In this document: positions 27,649-37,047 of the stretch, piece after piece
How the letters are laid out: every line of letters starts with the position of its first letter
Numbering within the stretch: the first letter of the stretch is position 1
Source: Legionella parisiensis
Lineage (GTDB): Bacteria; Pseudomonadota; Gammaproteobacteria; Legionellales; Legionellaceae
DNA length: 64,000 nt
Direction of reading: 5' to 3'
NCBI RefSeq assembly: GCF_001467945.1
Contig: NZ_LNYQ01000013.1
Coordinates: 2,239,098-2,303,097 of the forward strand
Position numbers and translations under genes: made by a program
The notes under the pieces: model-generated
What the model was told of the DNA's origin: nothing
What the model saw: only the letters and a program-made list of their open reading frames with translations
Databases searched by the model: none

Positions 27649-28935
27649 TTATAGGCTTAGGCTTAAATTTGAAAAATATCCGCGAGTTCCTTGGGCTGTA
27701 ACTGCTTTATCGTATCGACTCAAGGCATGAATGTATGCCGCTTGCCGCATATCTGTTTGATATTGTTCCATCAGCTGCCAAATATTCTTAAATTCACGGG
27801 ATATGATAGTCTGTAATTCTTCTTGAACTTTTTCCATACTCCAATAATAACCTGATTTATTTTGAACCCACTCAAAATAGCTTACGATGACCCCACCCGT
27901 ATTGGCTAATATGTCGGGTACAATTAATACTCCCTTTTTCTGCAATAGTGCATCGGCCTCTAAGGTTATTGGACCATTTGCAATTTCAATGATTATTGGC
28001 GCCTTAATTCTGGCTGCATTTTCTTGGGTAATTTGATTTTGTGCAGCAGCTGGGATAAGTAAATCGACATCGAGTTCCAATAACTCTTCATTCGTAATGG
28101 TAGCATCCTTCGCAAGTTTACAAACAGACTCTTTGCAATATATGGACTGCACCTCTTTAGAGCTGTTTTTTATTTCAATCATGCGAGGTATATCGATGCC
28201 TTTGGTATTATAAATTCCTCCTTTCGAATCACTGATTGCAACAATTTTATAGCCATTGTCGTAAAGCAGCTTAGCAATACTTTGTCCCGCATTACCAAAT
28301 CCTTGAACAGCAACTCGTAGCTCAGAAGACTGCCATTTTTTCTTTTTTTCAAGAATTTTAATGCAATAGTAGGCACCTAGACCGGTCGCACCCTCACGCC
28401 CCAAGCACCCTCCCAAAGAAATAGGCTTGCCTGTGATTACCGCTGGACTATTTTGCCGAACAATGGTGGCATACTCATCCATCATCCAGCCCATGATCAT
28501 CTCATTGGTATACATATCAGGAGCAGGGATGTCTTTGTCTGGCCCAATAAAATCCGCTATTAACTCAATGTAACTTCGACTTAATCGCTCCAACTCCATG
28601 CGGGATAATTGTTTTGGATCAACAATTACCCCACCTTTTGCACCACCAAAGGGGATGTCGACGACAGCGCATTTTATTGTCATCCATAATGCAAGAGTTT
28701 TTATCTCATCTAAATCCAATTTTGGATGAAACCGTATGCCCCCTTTCATAGGACCACGGCTGTCATTATGATGGACTCGATAAGCTGTAAAAATTTTTAA
28801 TTCACCATTATCCATCCGAACTGGGAGAGATACTTCCAGACAGGATTTAGGGTGTTTCAGTTTCTCTAAAGCTTCGGAATCAATACGACAAAATGAAGCG
28901 GCCTTATCAAGCCGTGAAAGAGCATCTAAGTACAT
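27649..28935 (-). CDS. gdhA: Glutamate dehydrogenase (Glu/Leu/Phe/Val family)
   Basis: 428 residues from ATG 28935, five bases after GGAGG; ATG 28947 overlaps that site and is less likely. It deaminates glutamate to 2-oxoglutarate with NAD(P)+. Motifs: PMKGGIRFHP, KCAVVDIPFGGAKGGV with the catalytic lysines, and a Rossmann fold with VQGFGNAGQS. The length fits hexameric bacterial/archaeal GDH of the small-subunit type. It stands alone among metal genes. A link to acid or nitrogen stress is possible, but nothing in the sequence shows it. Confidence 0.93.
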   Translation of the reverse strand: MYLDALSRLDKAASFCRIDSEALEKLKHPKSCLEVSLPVRMDNGELKIFTAYRVHHNDSRGPMKGGIRFHPKLDLDEIKTLALWMTIKCAVVDIPFGGAKGGVIVDPKQLSRMELERLSRSYIELIADFIGPDKDIPAPDMYTNEMIMGWMMDEYATIVRQNSPAVITGKPISLGGCLGREGATGLGAYYCIKILEKKKKWQSSELRVAVQGFGNAGQSIAKLLYDNGYKIVAISDSKGGIYNTKGIDIPRMIEIKNSSKEVQSIYCKESVCKLAKDATITNEELLELDVDLLIPAAAQNQITQENAARIKAPIIIEIANGPITLEADALLQKKGVLIVPDILANTGGVIVSYFEWVQNKSGYYWSMEKVQEELQTIISREFKNIWQLMEQYQTDMRQAAYIHALSRYDKAVTAQGTRGYFSNLSLSL

Positions 28936-29124
28936 ACATTCCTCCAATTAGTGCATTCACGAGGTTTCTTCTGAACAAACCACGAGTACTAACTATTTGT
29001 TATTTGGCCTACTCTGAACTCAAAATAAGTTCAAACCCATGAGCAAGAACGTGGGCTTAAACAGGAGCTTTTATCTAGTGCATTAGGACTCCAGTATCTA
29101 GGTAAAAGCACCTCACGTGACTGT

Positions 29125-32100
29125 TTAAAAAAGTACAGCAACTCCTAACGTGATTGTATCTTGAGTGGTAGGCTCTCCTTGACTTCGAAGAATTCTCTTA
29201 AGAGCACCATATTCTTCATCATGTTCGTACTCTGTAAAAATATTAAGCCCTGGCTTAATACGATAATAAGGTCTAAGGATATAACGCATTTGATTTAAGC
29301 CATTGCCAATCTCATTTTTGACTACGGTATGAGTAGCCAAAATGCTACGAATTCCTGTGAGGAAGAAGAAATTATTGGTCAGCTGGTTAGCCCGCGCCAA
29401 CTGAATGTCAAACTTCACGCTGCCATCACGATAATACGTTCTAATGTTGGTATCAATATACCAAGGCATTAACCCTTCAATACCAATACCAGGTTGCCAA
29501 TAAGGGCCTCCTGGGCGATAAAAATAATTGACCCCTCCTTTAACCGCCCAAAATTGGCTAATCAAATGCCAATAGAACACATCGATGTCTGCGTTTTCAA
29601 CGGTTCCTTTATAAATTTCAGCGTCCTCAGTATACAACTGGAGCTTATTGTAATCTGGGCCATAGAGGCCTCTAAACGTCATTTCCTGAGCATTATGAAA
29701 AGGGTCTTCACCGAGTTCAATATAGCTTGAACGATAGAAGCCTTGATGATGCCCTGCGGGGTGTTTGATGAGCGCAGCATCCAGTGGCATGACTTCGTCT
29801 TCTCTTACAATGGGTCGATTGATGTAGGCTTGCTGATAGGCGTAATTGTCTGGCTTTCGAGTACCGTTGGCAATCTCAATGATGGTGGTGTATTGAAATA
29901 CGCGCGCCATGCCCGCGGTCATGTGTAAAAGATGGTGGCAATGGAAAAACCACTGACCGCTGGCTTCAGTATCAAAATCGGCAACGGCAGTCGCTCCTGG
30001 AGGGACTTCAATGGTATGCAATAACGGGTCGTAAAATCCATGACCATTGCGTAAAATAAACCAATGGCCGTGAATATGCATGGGGTGACGCATCATCGAA
30101 TTATTGGTAAATATAATCCGATAACGCTTTCCTGGCTCAATCAAAATCGGTTTGGCCTTGTATTCCGGTAGACCATTAATAAACCAGATATAACGGTCCA
30201 TGTAACCAAATAATTCCATTTTAATAATCCCATCGACTGGTTTATTCGGATTATTGGTTTTCACTGCTCCTTTTAACTCTTGGTATTTGGTTCCTAAGGT
30301 GGTGGCTTTTGCTGAATCAGGCGGCTCTATTTTATCGCCGATGATGGTCGGCTCAATAGGCATCTGCATGTTCGTGGAATCATTCATCGACATGCCATGT
30401 TCCATAGGCCTATCTGACTTCATGTTCCTATTCATAGACATGTCATTAGCAGAGTGAGACGTCTTACTCTGGCTCATTGCGCTATGATTCATGCCCGGCA
30501 TGGCCATGCTGTTGTTCATTGCGGTCGATGAGGAGTCAGATTTCATTTGAGCAGAGTGAGACGTCTTATTCTGGCCCATTGCGCTATGATTCATGCCCGG
30601 CATGGCCATGCTCTTGTTCATTGAGGTCGACGAGGAGTCAGATTTCATTTGAGCAGAGTGAGACGTCTTACTCTGACTCATTGCCCCATGATTCATACCT
30701 GGCATGTCCATACTCTTGTTCATCGAGGTCGATGAGGATTTGGATTTCATTGAGAATGAGGTGTGGGCGGAATGATTGGATGCCTTGTCCATTTTCTTTT
30801 GGATAGTCTTAGAGGACATCAAGTGATTAGCGCTTTGCGAACTCATTGATTGAGAGTGCGAAGACATGATCATGGAGGATTTCATCGCTGCTGATGATGT
30901 TTTTTTGTTCATCAAACTATGCTGTTGGTTTCCATCCATTGCCCCGCCATTCATAGACATCATCATGTTGGCCATCATTTCTCTTGTGACAGGAAGTGGT
31001 TCAGGGAAAGGAGTCACGTGCTGATAGTTGACGACTTGATTAGGATGGGTCACTAAGGCCCCATAAGTTTTGCCCAGCGTGTCAATCGACTCAGCATAAA
31101 TAATGTAAGGCTTGTTTTTTTGAATGGTTACCAGGATATCATAGGTTTCACCTGGTGCAATCCAAAAATCCTCAATGGGATAAGGGGTCACATCATTTCC
31201 TTGAATGTGTACCATCTCCACTTTGGCATCAGGAATTTTGACGCGATAGATGGTGCTTGCTCCTGCGCCAATGAAGCGCAGCCGCACCCTATCCCCTACC
31301 TTCACAGGAGCAGTCCAAGGATGAGATTTAGGGTGACCATTTAATAAATACGCATCATACGCCACATCACTTAAATCATAGATACTCATGCGCATTTGTT
31401 GCATCATTTTATAATCGGCAATTAATTTTTTGCGCTCTTCAGGAGACGCTTTACGATAATCATGAAGAAACTTCATAAGCGAGGGTTGTAGGGGAAATCG
31501 AGGACCGTAATAGTCGCCGTCTTTTTTTAAATTCGCAAGTACTTGTTCGGCGGGCGTGTTGCTCCAATCGGATAACACCACCACATAATCTTTGGTGTAG
31601 TGATAGCTTGGTGGATTAGGTGGGTCAATAATAAAAGTCCCGTATAAGCCTTCTTGTTCTTGCACCTTGGCATGGGCGTGGTACCAATAGGTTCCCCTTT
31701 GGTAAAGCTTAAAGCGATAATGAAACACGCCTCCTGGGGGAATTGGTTTTTGACTCACCCCGTCCACCCCATCCATTTGCCAAGGGACTAAAAGACCATG
31801 CCAATGAATGGATGTTCCCTCATCCAAATGGTTATACACATGGATGGTGACATCATCCCCTTCTTTAAAATGCAAAGTCGGTGCGGGAATTTGCCCATTA
31901 ACAGCAATAGCGCGTCTTAGTTTGCCCGCAAAATTCACCGTTTTATAAGCAACCACCAAATTAACCGTACGCTTTGCTCCACCTGTAATAGTGAGAGGCG
32001 TCACCGCTTTAGGAGATTGTTTTTTAGTGGTAGGTTGTTCCATTTTGTATTGTGCAGGTTTCGATTGAGATGGTGTAGTCTTCGAGGAAGTTAACGGTGG

Positions 32101-32214
32101 TGTTGAGGCACCATGTTGCTCATGCTGGGCAAACAAAGCAGAAGAACCGAGCAGTAAAAAGGAAAAAATAAAGCAATAGTTCCTTATTAAACAACGCAAA
32201 TCCTTTTGTAACAT
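29125..32214 (-). CDS. Multicopper oxidase fused to a CopB-like barrel
   Basis: 1029 residues from ATG 32214 (AAGGATGG upstream; the frame opens at 32322). In order: signal peptide (about 1-30); cupredoxin domain 1 with SIHWHGLL and WYHAHAK; domain 2; a Met/Ser/His-rich insert (about 400-620) with three 34-residue repeats. A final cupredoxin follows with HPMHIHGHWF and HCHHLLHMTAGM, giving all type 1-3 copper ligands. After that, about 230 extra residues match the CopB outer-membrane family (YIELGEDPFHNA, YWHLISQFWAVKGGV, ending GVAVLF). CopA and CopB are normally separate genes. Probably oxidises Cu(I) near the outer membrane. Confidence 0.9.
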   Translation of the reverse strand: MLQKDLRCLIRNYCFIFSFLLLGSSALFAQHEQHGASTPPLTSSKTTPSQSKPAQYKMEQPTTKKQSPKAVTPLTITGGAKRTVNLVVAYKTVNFAGKLRRAIAVNGQIPAPTLHFKEGDDVTIHVYNHLDEGTSIHWHGLLVPWQMDGVDGVSQKPIPPGGVFHYRFKLYQRGTYWYHAHAKVQEQEGLYGTFIIDPPNPPSYHYTKDYVVVLSDWSNTPAEQVLANLKKDGDYYGPRFPLQPSLMKFLHDYRKASPEERKKLIADYKMMQQMRMSIYDLSDVAYDAYLLNGHPKSHPWTAPVKVGDRVRLRFIGAGASTIYRVKIPDAKVEMVHIQGNDVTPYPIEDFWIAPGETYDILVTIQKNKPYIIYAESIDTLGKTYGALVTHPNQVVNYQHVTPFPEPLPVTREMMANMMMSMNGGAMDGNQQHSLMNKKTSSAAMKSSMIMSSHSQSMSSQSANHLMSSKTIQKKMDKASNHSAHTSFSMKSKSSSTSMNKSMDMPGMNHGAMSQSKTSHSAQMKSDSSSTSMNKSMAMPGMNHSAMGQNKTSHSAQMKSDSSSTAMNNSMAMPGMNHSAMSQSKTSHSANDMSMNRNMKSDRPMEHGMSMNDSTNMQMPIEPTIIGDKIEPPDSAKATTLGTKYQELKGAVKTNNPNKPVDGIIKMELFGYMDRYIWFINGLPEYKAKPILIEPGKRYRIIFTNNSMMRHPMHIHGHWFILRNGHGFYDPLLHTIEVPPGATAVADFDTEASGQWFFHCHHLLHMTAGMARVFQYTTIIEIANGTRKPDNYAYQQAYINRPIVREDEVMPLDAALIKHPAGHHQGFYRSSYIELGEDPFHNAQEMTFRGLYGPDYNKLQLYTEDAEIYKGTVENADIDVFYWHLISQFWAVKGGVNYFYRPGGPYWQPGIGIEGLMPWYIDTNIRTYYRDGSVKFDIQLARANQLTNNFFFLTGIRSILATHTVVKNEIGNGLNQMRYILRPYYRIKPGLNIFTEYEHDEEYGALKRILRSQGEPTTQDTITLGVAVLF
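30445..30750. repeat. Three tandem 102-bp repeats inside the copper oxidase gene
   Basis: Three copies of a 102-base unit encode a 34-residue Met/Ser/His repeat, beginning MKSDSSSTSMNKSMAMPGMN and ending HSAQ. Copies differ by a few codons (MDMPGMNHGAM in the first, AMNNSMAMPG in the third). The close DNA identity suggests recent expansion and possible length variation between strains. Each unit adds several Met-x-Met / Met-x2-Met copper ligands. Confidence 0.85.
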
Positions 32215-32240
32215 GTTTCCATCCTTCCATAAAAATCGTA

Positions 32241-32729
32241 TTAATGCGACGATACTGTCTTTTCTGCTGTGACAGGCAGAACACCATACCCATGCCGATA
32301 GACTAATTCCGCTCCATACCAAGCCGTCGTGAGCAACAGCACCTGGACAAAGAGCAACGCCATTAAGAAGACCAGCGTCGGTTTTTGGTGTTTAATATAA
32401 CGCCAAACCATCCAGAAAGCCACAAGTACAATAGCACTCGAGGTAGTTAGTGCCCAGTTGCGGTGAATCACTTTTACGGCGTGCACCATAGCACCATGTT
32501 TTACCGTATAAAAAGCATAAAATCCAGTGGACACCGTGGTCATCGTGCTCAATGCGGCCAGCCATAAACACCAACGAGCCACGATTTCCAATTCGCCAAT
32601 CAATGGCTTGGTGTTCCAATGAATGTAAGAGGATAAATAGGTTACAGCATAAAGAATCACCGAAACAGTAAATAAGGCCACGGTAAAATGGACAAAAATG
32701 GGGTGCCAATTGGGGATAATTTCTATCAT
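32241..32729 (-). CDS. DUF2231-like membrane protein
   Basis: 162 residues, four membrane helices. The N-terminus NWHPIFVHFTVALFTVSVIL has the HPxxVHF signature of DUF2231. It lies 26 bases before the copper oxidase start, in the same direction, so they are probably one operon. DUF2231 proteins are often beside heme- or copper-related genes. The conserved histidines may bind metal or heme, but no activity is known. Confidence 0.8.
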   Translation of the reverse strand: MIEIIPNWHPIFVHFTVALFTVSVILYAVTYLSSYIHWNTKPLIGELEIVARWCLWLAALSTMTTVSTGFYAFYTVKHGAMVHAVKVIHRNWALTTSSAIVLVAFWMVWRYIKHQKPTLVFLMALLFVQVLLLTTAWYGAELVYRHGYGVLPVTAEKTVSSH

Positions 32730-32954
32730 GGTCGATGCGTTCCTTATTCCAGTTTGGGAACCAACATCCCATTCCCTCGTTTTTTCCTATAAAAATAGCC
32801 CAATGGCTATGATGTTGACCCCTTTTTATTTCTTATTTTTGTCAATTAAATTGTTATCCGTTATGCTAAATGTCAGAGATGAAAATAGCAACAATAAACC
32901 GGGTTGTTTTTAGTCGTTGGCAAGGACAAGAACAATAATCTTGAAGGAATTGTT

Positions 32955-33110
32955 ATGAACGCTAAGGATTGTTTTGCAGAGAATGACCACGAAGAAAAAA
33001 CTAGAGAAACTAAACCTCTTTTTGATGAGAAAGAGGTTCATAAAGCCCATGACTTAGAAAATGAAATGGAGCTTGACGAGGAGTTTGATGCCATACGCTC
33101 CATGAATTAA
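32955..33110 (+). CDS. Small acidic protein, unknown
   Basis: 51 residues from ATG 32955, with GAAGGAA seven bases before it. Highly charged, about one third Asp/Glu (HEEKTRETKPLFDEKEVHKA, ending EFDAIRSMN). No hydrophobic segment. Not recognised. It is convergent with the DUF3141 gene, 12 bases away. Confidence 0.5.
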   Translation: MNAKDCFAENDHEEKTRETKPLFDEKEVHKAHDLENEMELDEEFDAIRSMN

Positions 33111-33122
33111 CGTCCTCGCCTG

Positions 33123-34802
33123 TTAATCGGGATCTTTATAAAGGGCTTCAAACCAATTGGTCATCACGTCATTACGCATGATTCGGGAGGATTCCAACGA
33201 ATCCCTCATCATCTGCGCAACACCATGCTCTATTTTTTTAAAACAATTGTTCTGTGTAGCCATGCGGCGATTGGCTTGGATGGGTGGGCTTAATAATTCG
33301 ATTGCTTTCATCAGCAGATTCACCTTTTCAGAAAACACATAACGACTTAGGCGCATGGGATGCGTTTTCTCAAGCCACCAGGATAAAAAAGGATTACTTA
33401 GGCTCTGCACAGAAGGTTGGAAAACTTTTTGATAAATTGAGTCATTGGCTTCGGATGTTTGACGAACCTTGTCAAACGGTTGCGTGGAGCTCGTTGCGCA
33501 AAGTTCTGTAAGTTCGCGCGCTTCAAAACGCACATGATATTGTTCTTTACTGCAATCGGGATCGCCCGTTGGGTTAACGATTATCATTTCATAAAGCCCT
33601 GGCTGCAATTGCTCAATGGCATTACTATGCTCTAAAATGGCACGATGGTGCAAACGAACGACCTTAGCCGACACAAAGATTCCTAAATGCCCAACGGAAG
33701 GATGAAGGAGATACACCACTCGCTGTTTGGCCTTCTTCAATGCTTGAGTTGTAGGATAAATCGTTCTTATCCAATGTAAAGCCTGCCTCGGTGGGGTAAT
33801 TTGATCGCCTTGGGAAGCAAAGAGAACAATAGGGCTTTGAATGCGTTTCAAATCGTAAACGCATCCTTTATGAATCCGCATTTCACCGCGCTCTAGTTGA
33901 TTGCCAATAAAAAGATTATTCACTGTGGCCATTATCTCTTCTTGACTGAATTGATAAAAACCATTCCACCAACGTTCAAACTCCAAAAATCGCTCACGCT
34001 CCCCATCAATATCATCAAATAAGCCATAATACTTATCCCAAATGGCTGTGGTGGGATTGAGTAACTCAAAATTAGAGACCAACCAGGCCCCATCAAAGAT
34101 TCCTTCCTTTAAATCCGATAGAAAGCGGGCACTCCAGGAACCACCCAAGAGTCCCCCTAATAACTGCATGGGATTGGCTTCTTCTTCGCTGTTGGACCAA
34201 TAAGAAACCGGTGAGCCATTCATGACCGTCAAACCAACCGATCCCACGCAATCAGAGGCCAATAAAGCTAGCATCCAACCGGCTTGGCAATTGCCATAAA
34301 GAATGGGGGCTTTGCCTTCATGCCAGGCTTGGACTTGTTCAACAAAATGGCGCAAAGTCATCAGGACATCGGCGAGCGTTTGATGAGGCACAGGATTAGG
34401 ATAAAAAATAACAAAATACACAGGATGACCACTATGTAACGCGATGCCCACTTCAGAGTCCCGTTTGAAACCACCAATCCCTGACCCATGGCCTGATCTG
34501 GGATCCACAATAATAACTGGATGAGCCTGAGGATCAAAACATTCCTCAAAGCACACATCGCCGACTTCAAGAATTTTAACCAATGCATAATTCGTTTTAG
34601 GCTCCAATGATTTCCCATCCAAAACTAATTCATATTTGAAATTAAGCAGTGGTGGCAACCCTTGTTGTTCGTGCTCCATCATATTATTGGCGCGTTCACG
34701 TAAAGTATCCCAAAACAAAATAGAACGCTGCCAACAATCCAGTTGATAAGAAAAAAAATCATGCCCCATTTGATAAGGCGAATCGGTGTTTTCCTTGCCC
34801 AT
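33123..34802 (-). CDS. DUF3141 PHA-synthase-like alpha/beta hydrolase
   Basis: 559 residues. DUF3141 family, distantly related to PHA synthases. The N-terminus has YQLDCWQRSILFWDTLRERA; VIIVDPRSGHGSGIGGFKRDSEVG and the box YGNCQAGWM (nucleophile position Cys) follow; then VLFASQGDQITPP (Asp) and HPSVGHLGIF (His). It is shorter than the 700-800 residues I recall for the family, missing part of the C-terminus, but without a visible frameshift. The partners I remember for this family are acetate kinase/enoyl-CoA hydratase-type genes, none of which is adjacent here. It lies in the same island as phbB and phaC. Confidence 0.85.
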   Translation of the reverse strand: MGKENTDSPYQMGHDFFSYQLDCWQRSILFWDTLRERANNMMEHEQQGLPPLLNFKYELVLDGKSLEPKTNYALVKILEVGDVCFEECFDPQAHPVIIVDPRSGHGSGIGGFKRDSEVGIALHSGHPVYFVIFYPNPVPHQTLADVLMTLRHFVEQVQAWHEGKAPILYGNCQAGWMLALLASDCVGSVGLTVMNGSPVSYWSNSEEEANPMQLLGGLLGGSWSARFLSDLKEGIFDGAWLVSNFELLNPTTAIWDKYYGLFDDIDGERERFLEFERWWNGFYQFSQEEIMATVNNLFIGNQLERGEMRIHKGCVYDLKRIQSPIVLFASQGDQITPPRQALHWIRTIYPTTQALKKAKQRVVYLLHPSVGHLGIFVSAKVVRLHHRAILEHSNAIEQLQPGLYEMIIVNPTGDPDCSKEQYHVRFEARELTELCATSSTQPFDKVRQTSEANDSIYQKVFQPSVQSLSNPFLSWWLEKTHPMRLSRYVFSEKVNLLMKAIELLSPPIQANRRMATQNNCFKKIEHGVAQMMRDSLESSRIMRNDVMTNWFEALYKDPD

Positions 34803-35038
34803 GCGTCACCACCATCCTGAATAACCCACCTCTTTATCTATTGTGGACGAGGGATAAGATTTTTACAAAAATTTTCTCTCCATTGGAAGACTGAAATGGA
34901 CAAGACCTATTAAAGTCAACGACTGCTCAAGGAAGTGATTAAGGGAGATTAAATAAAAAATAATCCAGTCGTAACCGTTTGTTGTTGCGCAGTAGATAAT
35001 CTATTATGGTAATACCTCATTTGATTAGGATGAATCTC

Positions 35039-35350
35039 ATGAAAAAAATCAATTTTATATTGTATTTATTAACCATGCTCGCCATATCCTTTGTGACCTT
35101 GGGTCATGGAACCACTGAAGCCACAGATACTACAAACCAAACGAAACACATGTATCGCGGCTCCTCGATTAGTCTTGAAGAGTTAGCCAAAGTTGCGGAT
35201 TTATCCTCGGCACGGAATCAAAAAGGAAACCCCGTGACCCTAGAAGAAGAAAGCTATCAAGTGGGCTCTTTTACAAAAGGCACAGTGACTATCATCCCCA
35301 AAAGTGGGAAAGCAGACGATGTCATTACTTTGGATTTAAAACCAAATTAA
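35039..35350 (+). CDS. Small exported hypothetical protein
   Basis: 103 residues from ATG 35039, with AGGA eight bases upstream; ATG 35006 is the outer alternative. The signal peptide is roughly 1-26 (INFILYLLTMLAISFVTLGHG). The mature part has SISLEELAKVADLSSARNQKGNPVTLEEE, a pattern suggesting a small beta domain. I do not recognise it. It is monocistronic, followed by a 425-base gap. Confidence 0.55.
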   Translation: MKKINFILYLLTMLAISFVTLGHGTTEATDTTNQTKHMYRGSSISLEELAKVADLSSARNQKGNPVTLEEESYQVGSFTKGTVTIIPKSGKADDVITLDLKPN

Positions 35351-35775
35351 TTTATAAACATTTTACCTGGCCCGTTTGCACTCAACATTGGACAAAATCC
35401 AATTTTATCCAATGAAAATGAGAACCAAAAATGTTGCTTGTTGCTTTTTTATTTGCAATATAACTAAACCCAATTCTCTCACAGCTAACACAAGGGGTTT
35501 GCCGCGGATTTTTTATTGTACGGGTTGCCCTTTCTCGACAAAATAAATTAAAAAACTCAAAAAAAAAATTGTGATAAGTAATTTACGACAATATACTATT
35601 TAATATTTATATAAAATGGTAGAAGAGCATCCTATAAATCAATAGGTTAGATTATCCGATTCATTAATCAAACAAGCGCAATCGATAAGCACTGTGATGT
35701 CTCTCATTCTTAAGTAAGCGAAATGGACATTGGATGAACCAAACTTTAGTTCATTAATTTTTTAAAGGTTATCGT
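35351..35775. other. A+T-rich intergenic region before the first RND operon
   Basis: 425 bases with very A+T-rich DNA (about 35545-35625, including A10) that should include the promoter of the rightward RND operon. A short inverted repeat, TGAAC-N9-GTTCA, lies at about 35734-35752 just before the gene, a possible regulator site. I see no gene or RNA. Confidence 0.35.
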
Positions 35776-37047
35776 ATGAAAACAGCCTGTTTTCTTCAAG
35801 GAATCATGACCATGATTTGCCTATGTTGGGGAGGGCTAGCCTTTGCAATTGCCAATGCACCCCTGACGTTAACCGAAGCAGAACATTTAGCTCTTGCCAC
35901 CTCCCCTGAATTAAAACGTTTCGAAGCAAATAGCCAAGCGTTACAACAGCAAGCCGTCGCCGATAGCCAATTATCCGATCCACAATTACTGGCAGGTACG
36001 ATTAATGTCCCTACCGATACCTTCAGTTTTACCCAAGACATGATGACCATGGTAGAGGTCGGTTTGCAGCAGCAATTTCCACGGGGTCGCTCTTTAAAGA
36101 TGAAATCCCAACAAACACAAGCGTTAGCGAAAGTAGAGCTTAAAAAAGCCTTTGATCAAGTCATCACCTTGTTACGTAACGTACGAGAAACTTGGTTAGA
36201 TCTGTATTATTGGACGAAAGCCTTGCAGGTTCTTCACGCCAATCGGTTGTTATATAAGGATTTACTGAAGGTCACGCAATCTCAATACAGTAACGGTAAA
36301 ATTAATCAATCCGATGTGATTCAAGTGGAATTGGAATTATCCCGCCTCAATGATCAGGAAATTCAAATTCAACAACAACTGGCTGTATTACGCGCGCAAC
36401 TCGCTCGATGGATTGGAGTTAAGGAAATCAATCGCTCATTGGTGCTTTCTATGCCCCGATGGCCTAGACCATCACCATTGAACCAGCTACAAGCTCGATT
36501 ACCCAAACATCCTTTGCTACAAGCCGATGCGGCCAATGTGAAAGCTTCTTATTACGAAGTCGCCTACGCTAAAGAACAATATAAACCGGGTTGGTTATTG
36601 GGCGTGAGTTATGGTTTTAGACAGGGGAGAATGCCAGGTGAGATGCCTCGGTCGGATATGCTAACGGCTCAAGTGACCATGGATTTGCCCTTTTTTACCG
36701 CCAATCGCCAAGATAGGCAATTAAGCGCCAGTTTCAATCGACTCAATGCGAGCCACTTTGAAAGACAAACACATTATCGAGATTTGCTTCAGGTACTCAG
36801 TGCGCAATATGCGACGTGGCAGCGTCTTTCAGAACGTGAGGTCATCTATGAAAAGCAATTGCTTCCTGAAGCAAAACAAAATGCCAAAGCGGCTTTATTG
36901 GCTTATCAAAGTGCAACCACTGAATTAACCACCGTGCTACGCGCCTACAGCAGCCAATTAACCATTCAACTGGAACAAGTACAGATACAAGTTGAGCGCC
37001 TGAAATCCCGTGCAACACTACTGTATTTAGAAGGAGTTGCTCTATGA
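35776..37047 (+). CDS. TolC-family outer membrane channel (RND system 1)
   Basis: 423 residues. Signal peptide about 1-25. Two OEP domains with long helices (LTLTEAEHLALATSPELKRFEAN at the start, then QFPRGRSLKMKSQQTQALAK). It corresponds to CusC/CzcC, the outer-membrane exit of a three-part metal pump. It overlaps the fusion-protein gene by four bases (ATGA), so the operon order is C-B-A. Confidence 0.87.
   Translation: MKTACFLQGIMTMICLCWGGLAFAIANAPLTLTEAEHLALATSPELKRFEANSQALQQQAVADSQLSDPQLLAGTINVPTDTFSFTQDMMTMVEVGLQQQFPRGRSLKMKSQQTQALAKVELKKAFDQVITLLRNVRETWLDLYYWTKALQVLHANRLLYKDLLKVTQSQYSNGKINQSDVIQVELELSRLNDQEIQIQQQLAVLRAQLARWIGVKEINRSLVLSMPRWPRPSPLNQLQARLPKHPLLQADAANVKASYYEVAYAKEQYKPGWLLGVSYGFRQGRMPGEMPRSDMLTAQVTMDLPFFTANRQDRQLSASFNRLNASHFERQTHYRDLLQVLSAQYATWQRLSEREVIYEKQLLPEAKQNAKAALLAYQSATTELTTVLRAYSSQLTIQLEQVQIQVERLKSRATLLYLEGVAL

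Noticed and set aside
30477-30806. Plus-strand repetitive 109-residue frame (repeating CPAWP motifs)
   Set aside because: It is the antisense reading of the 102-bp repeats in the copper oxidase gene.
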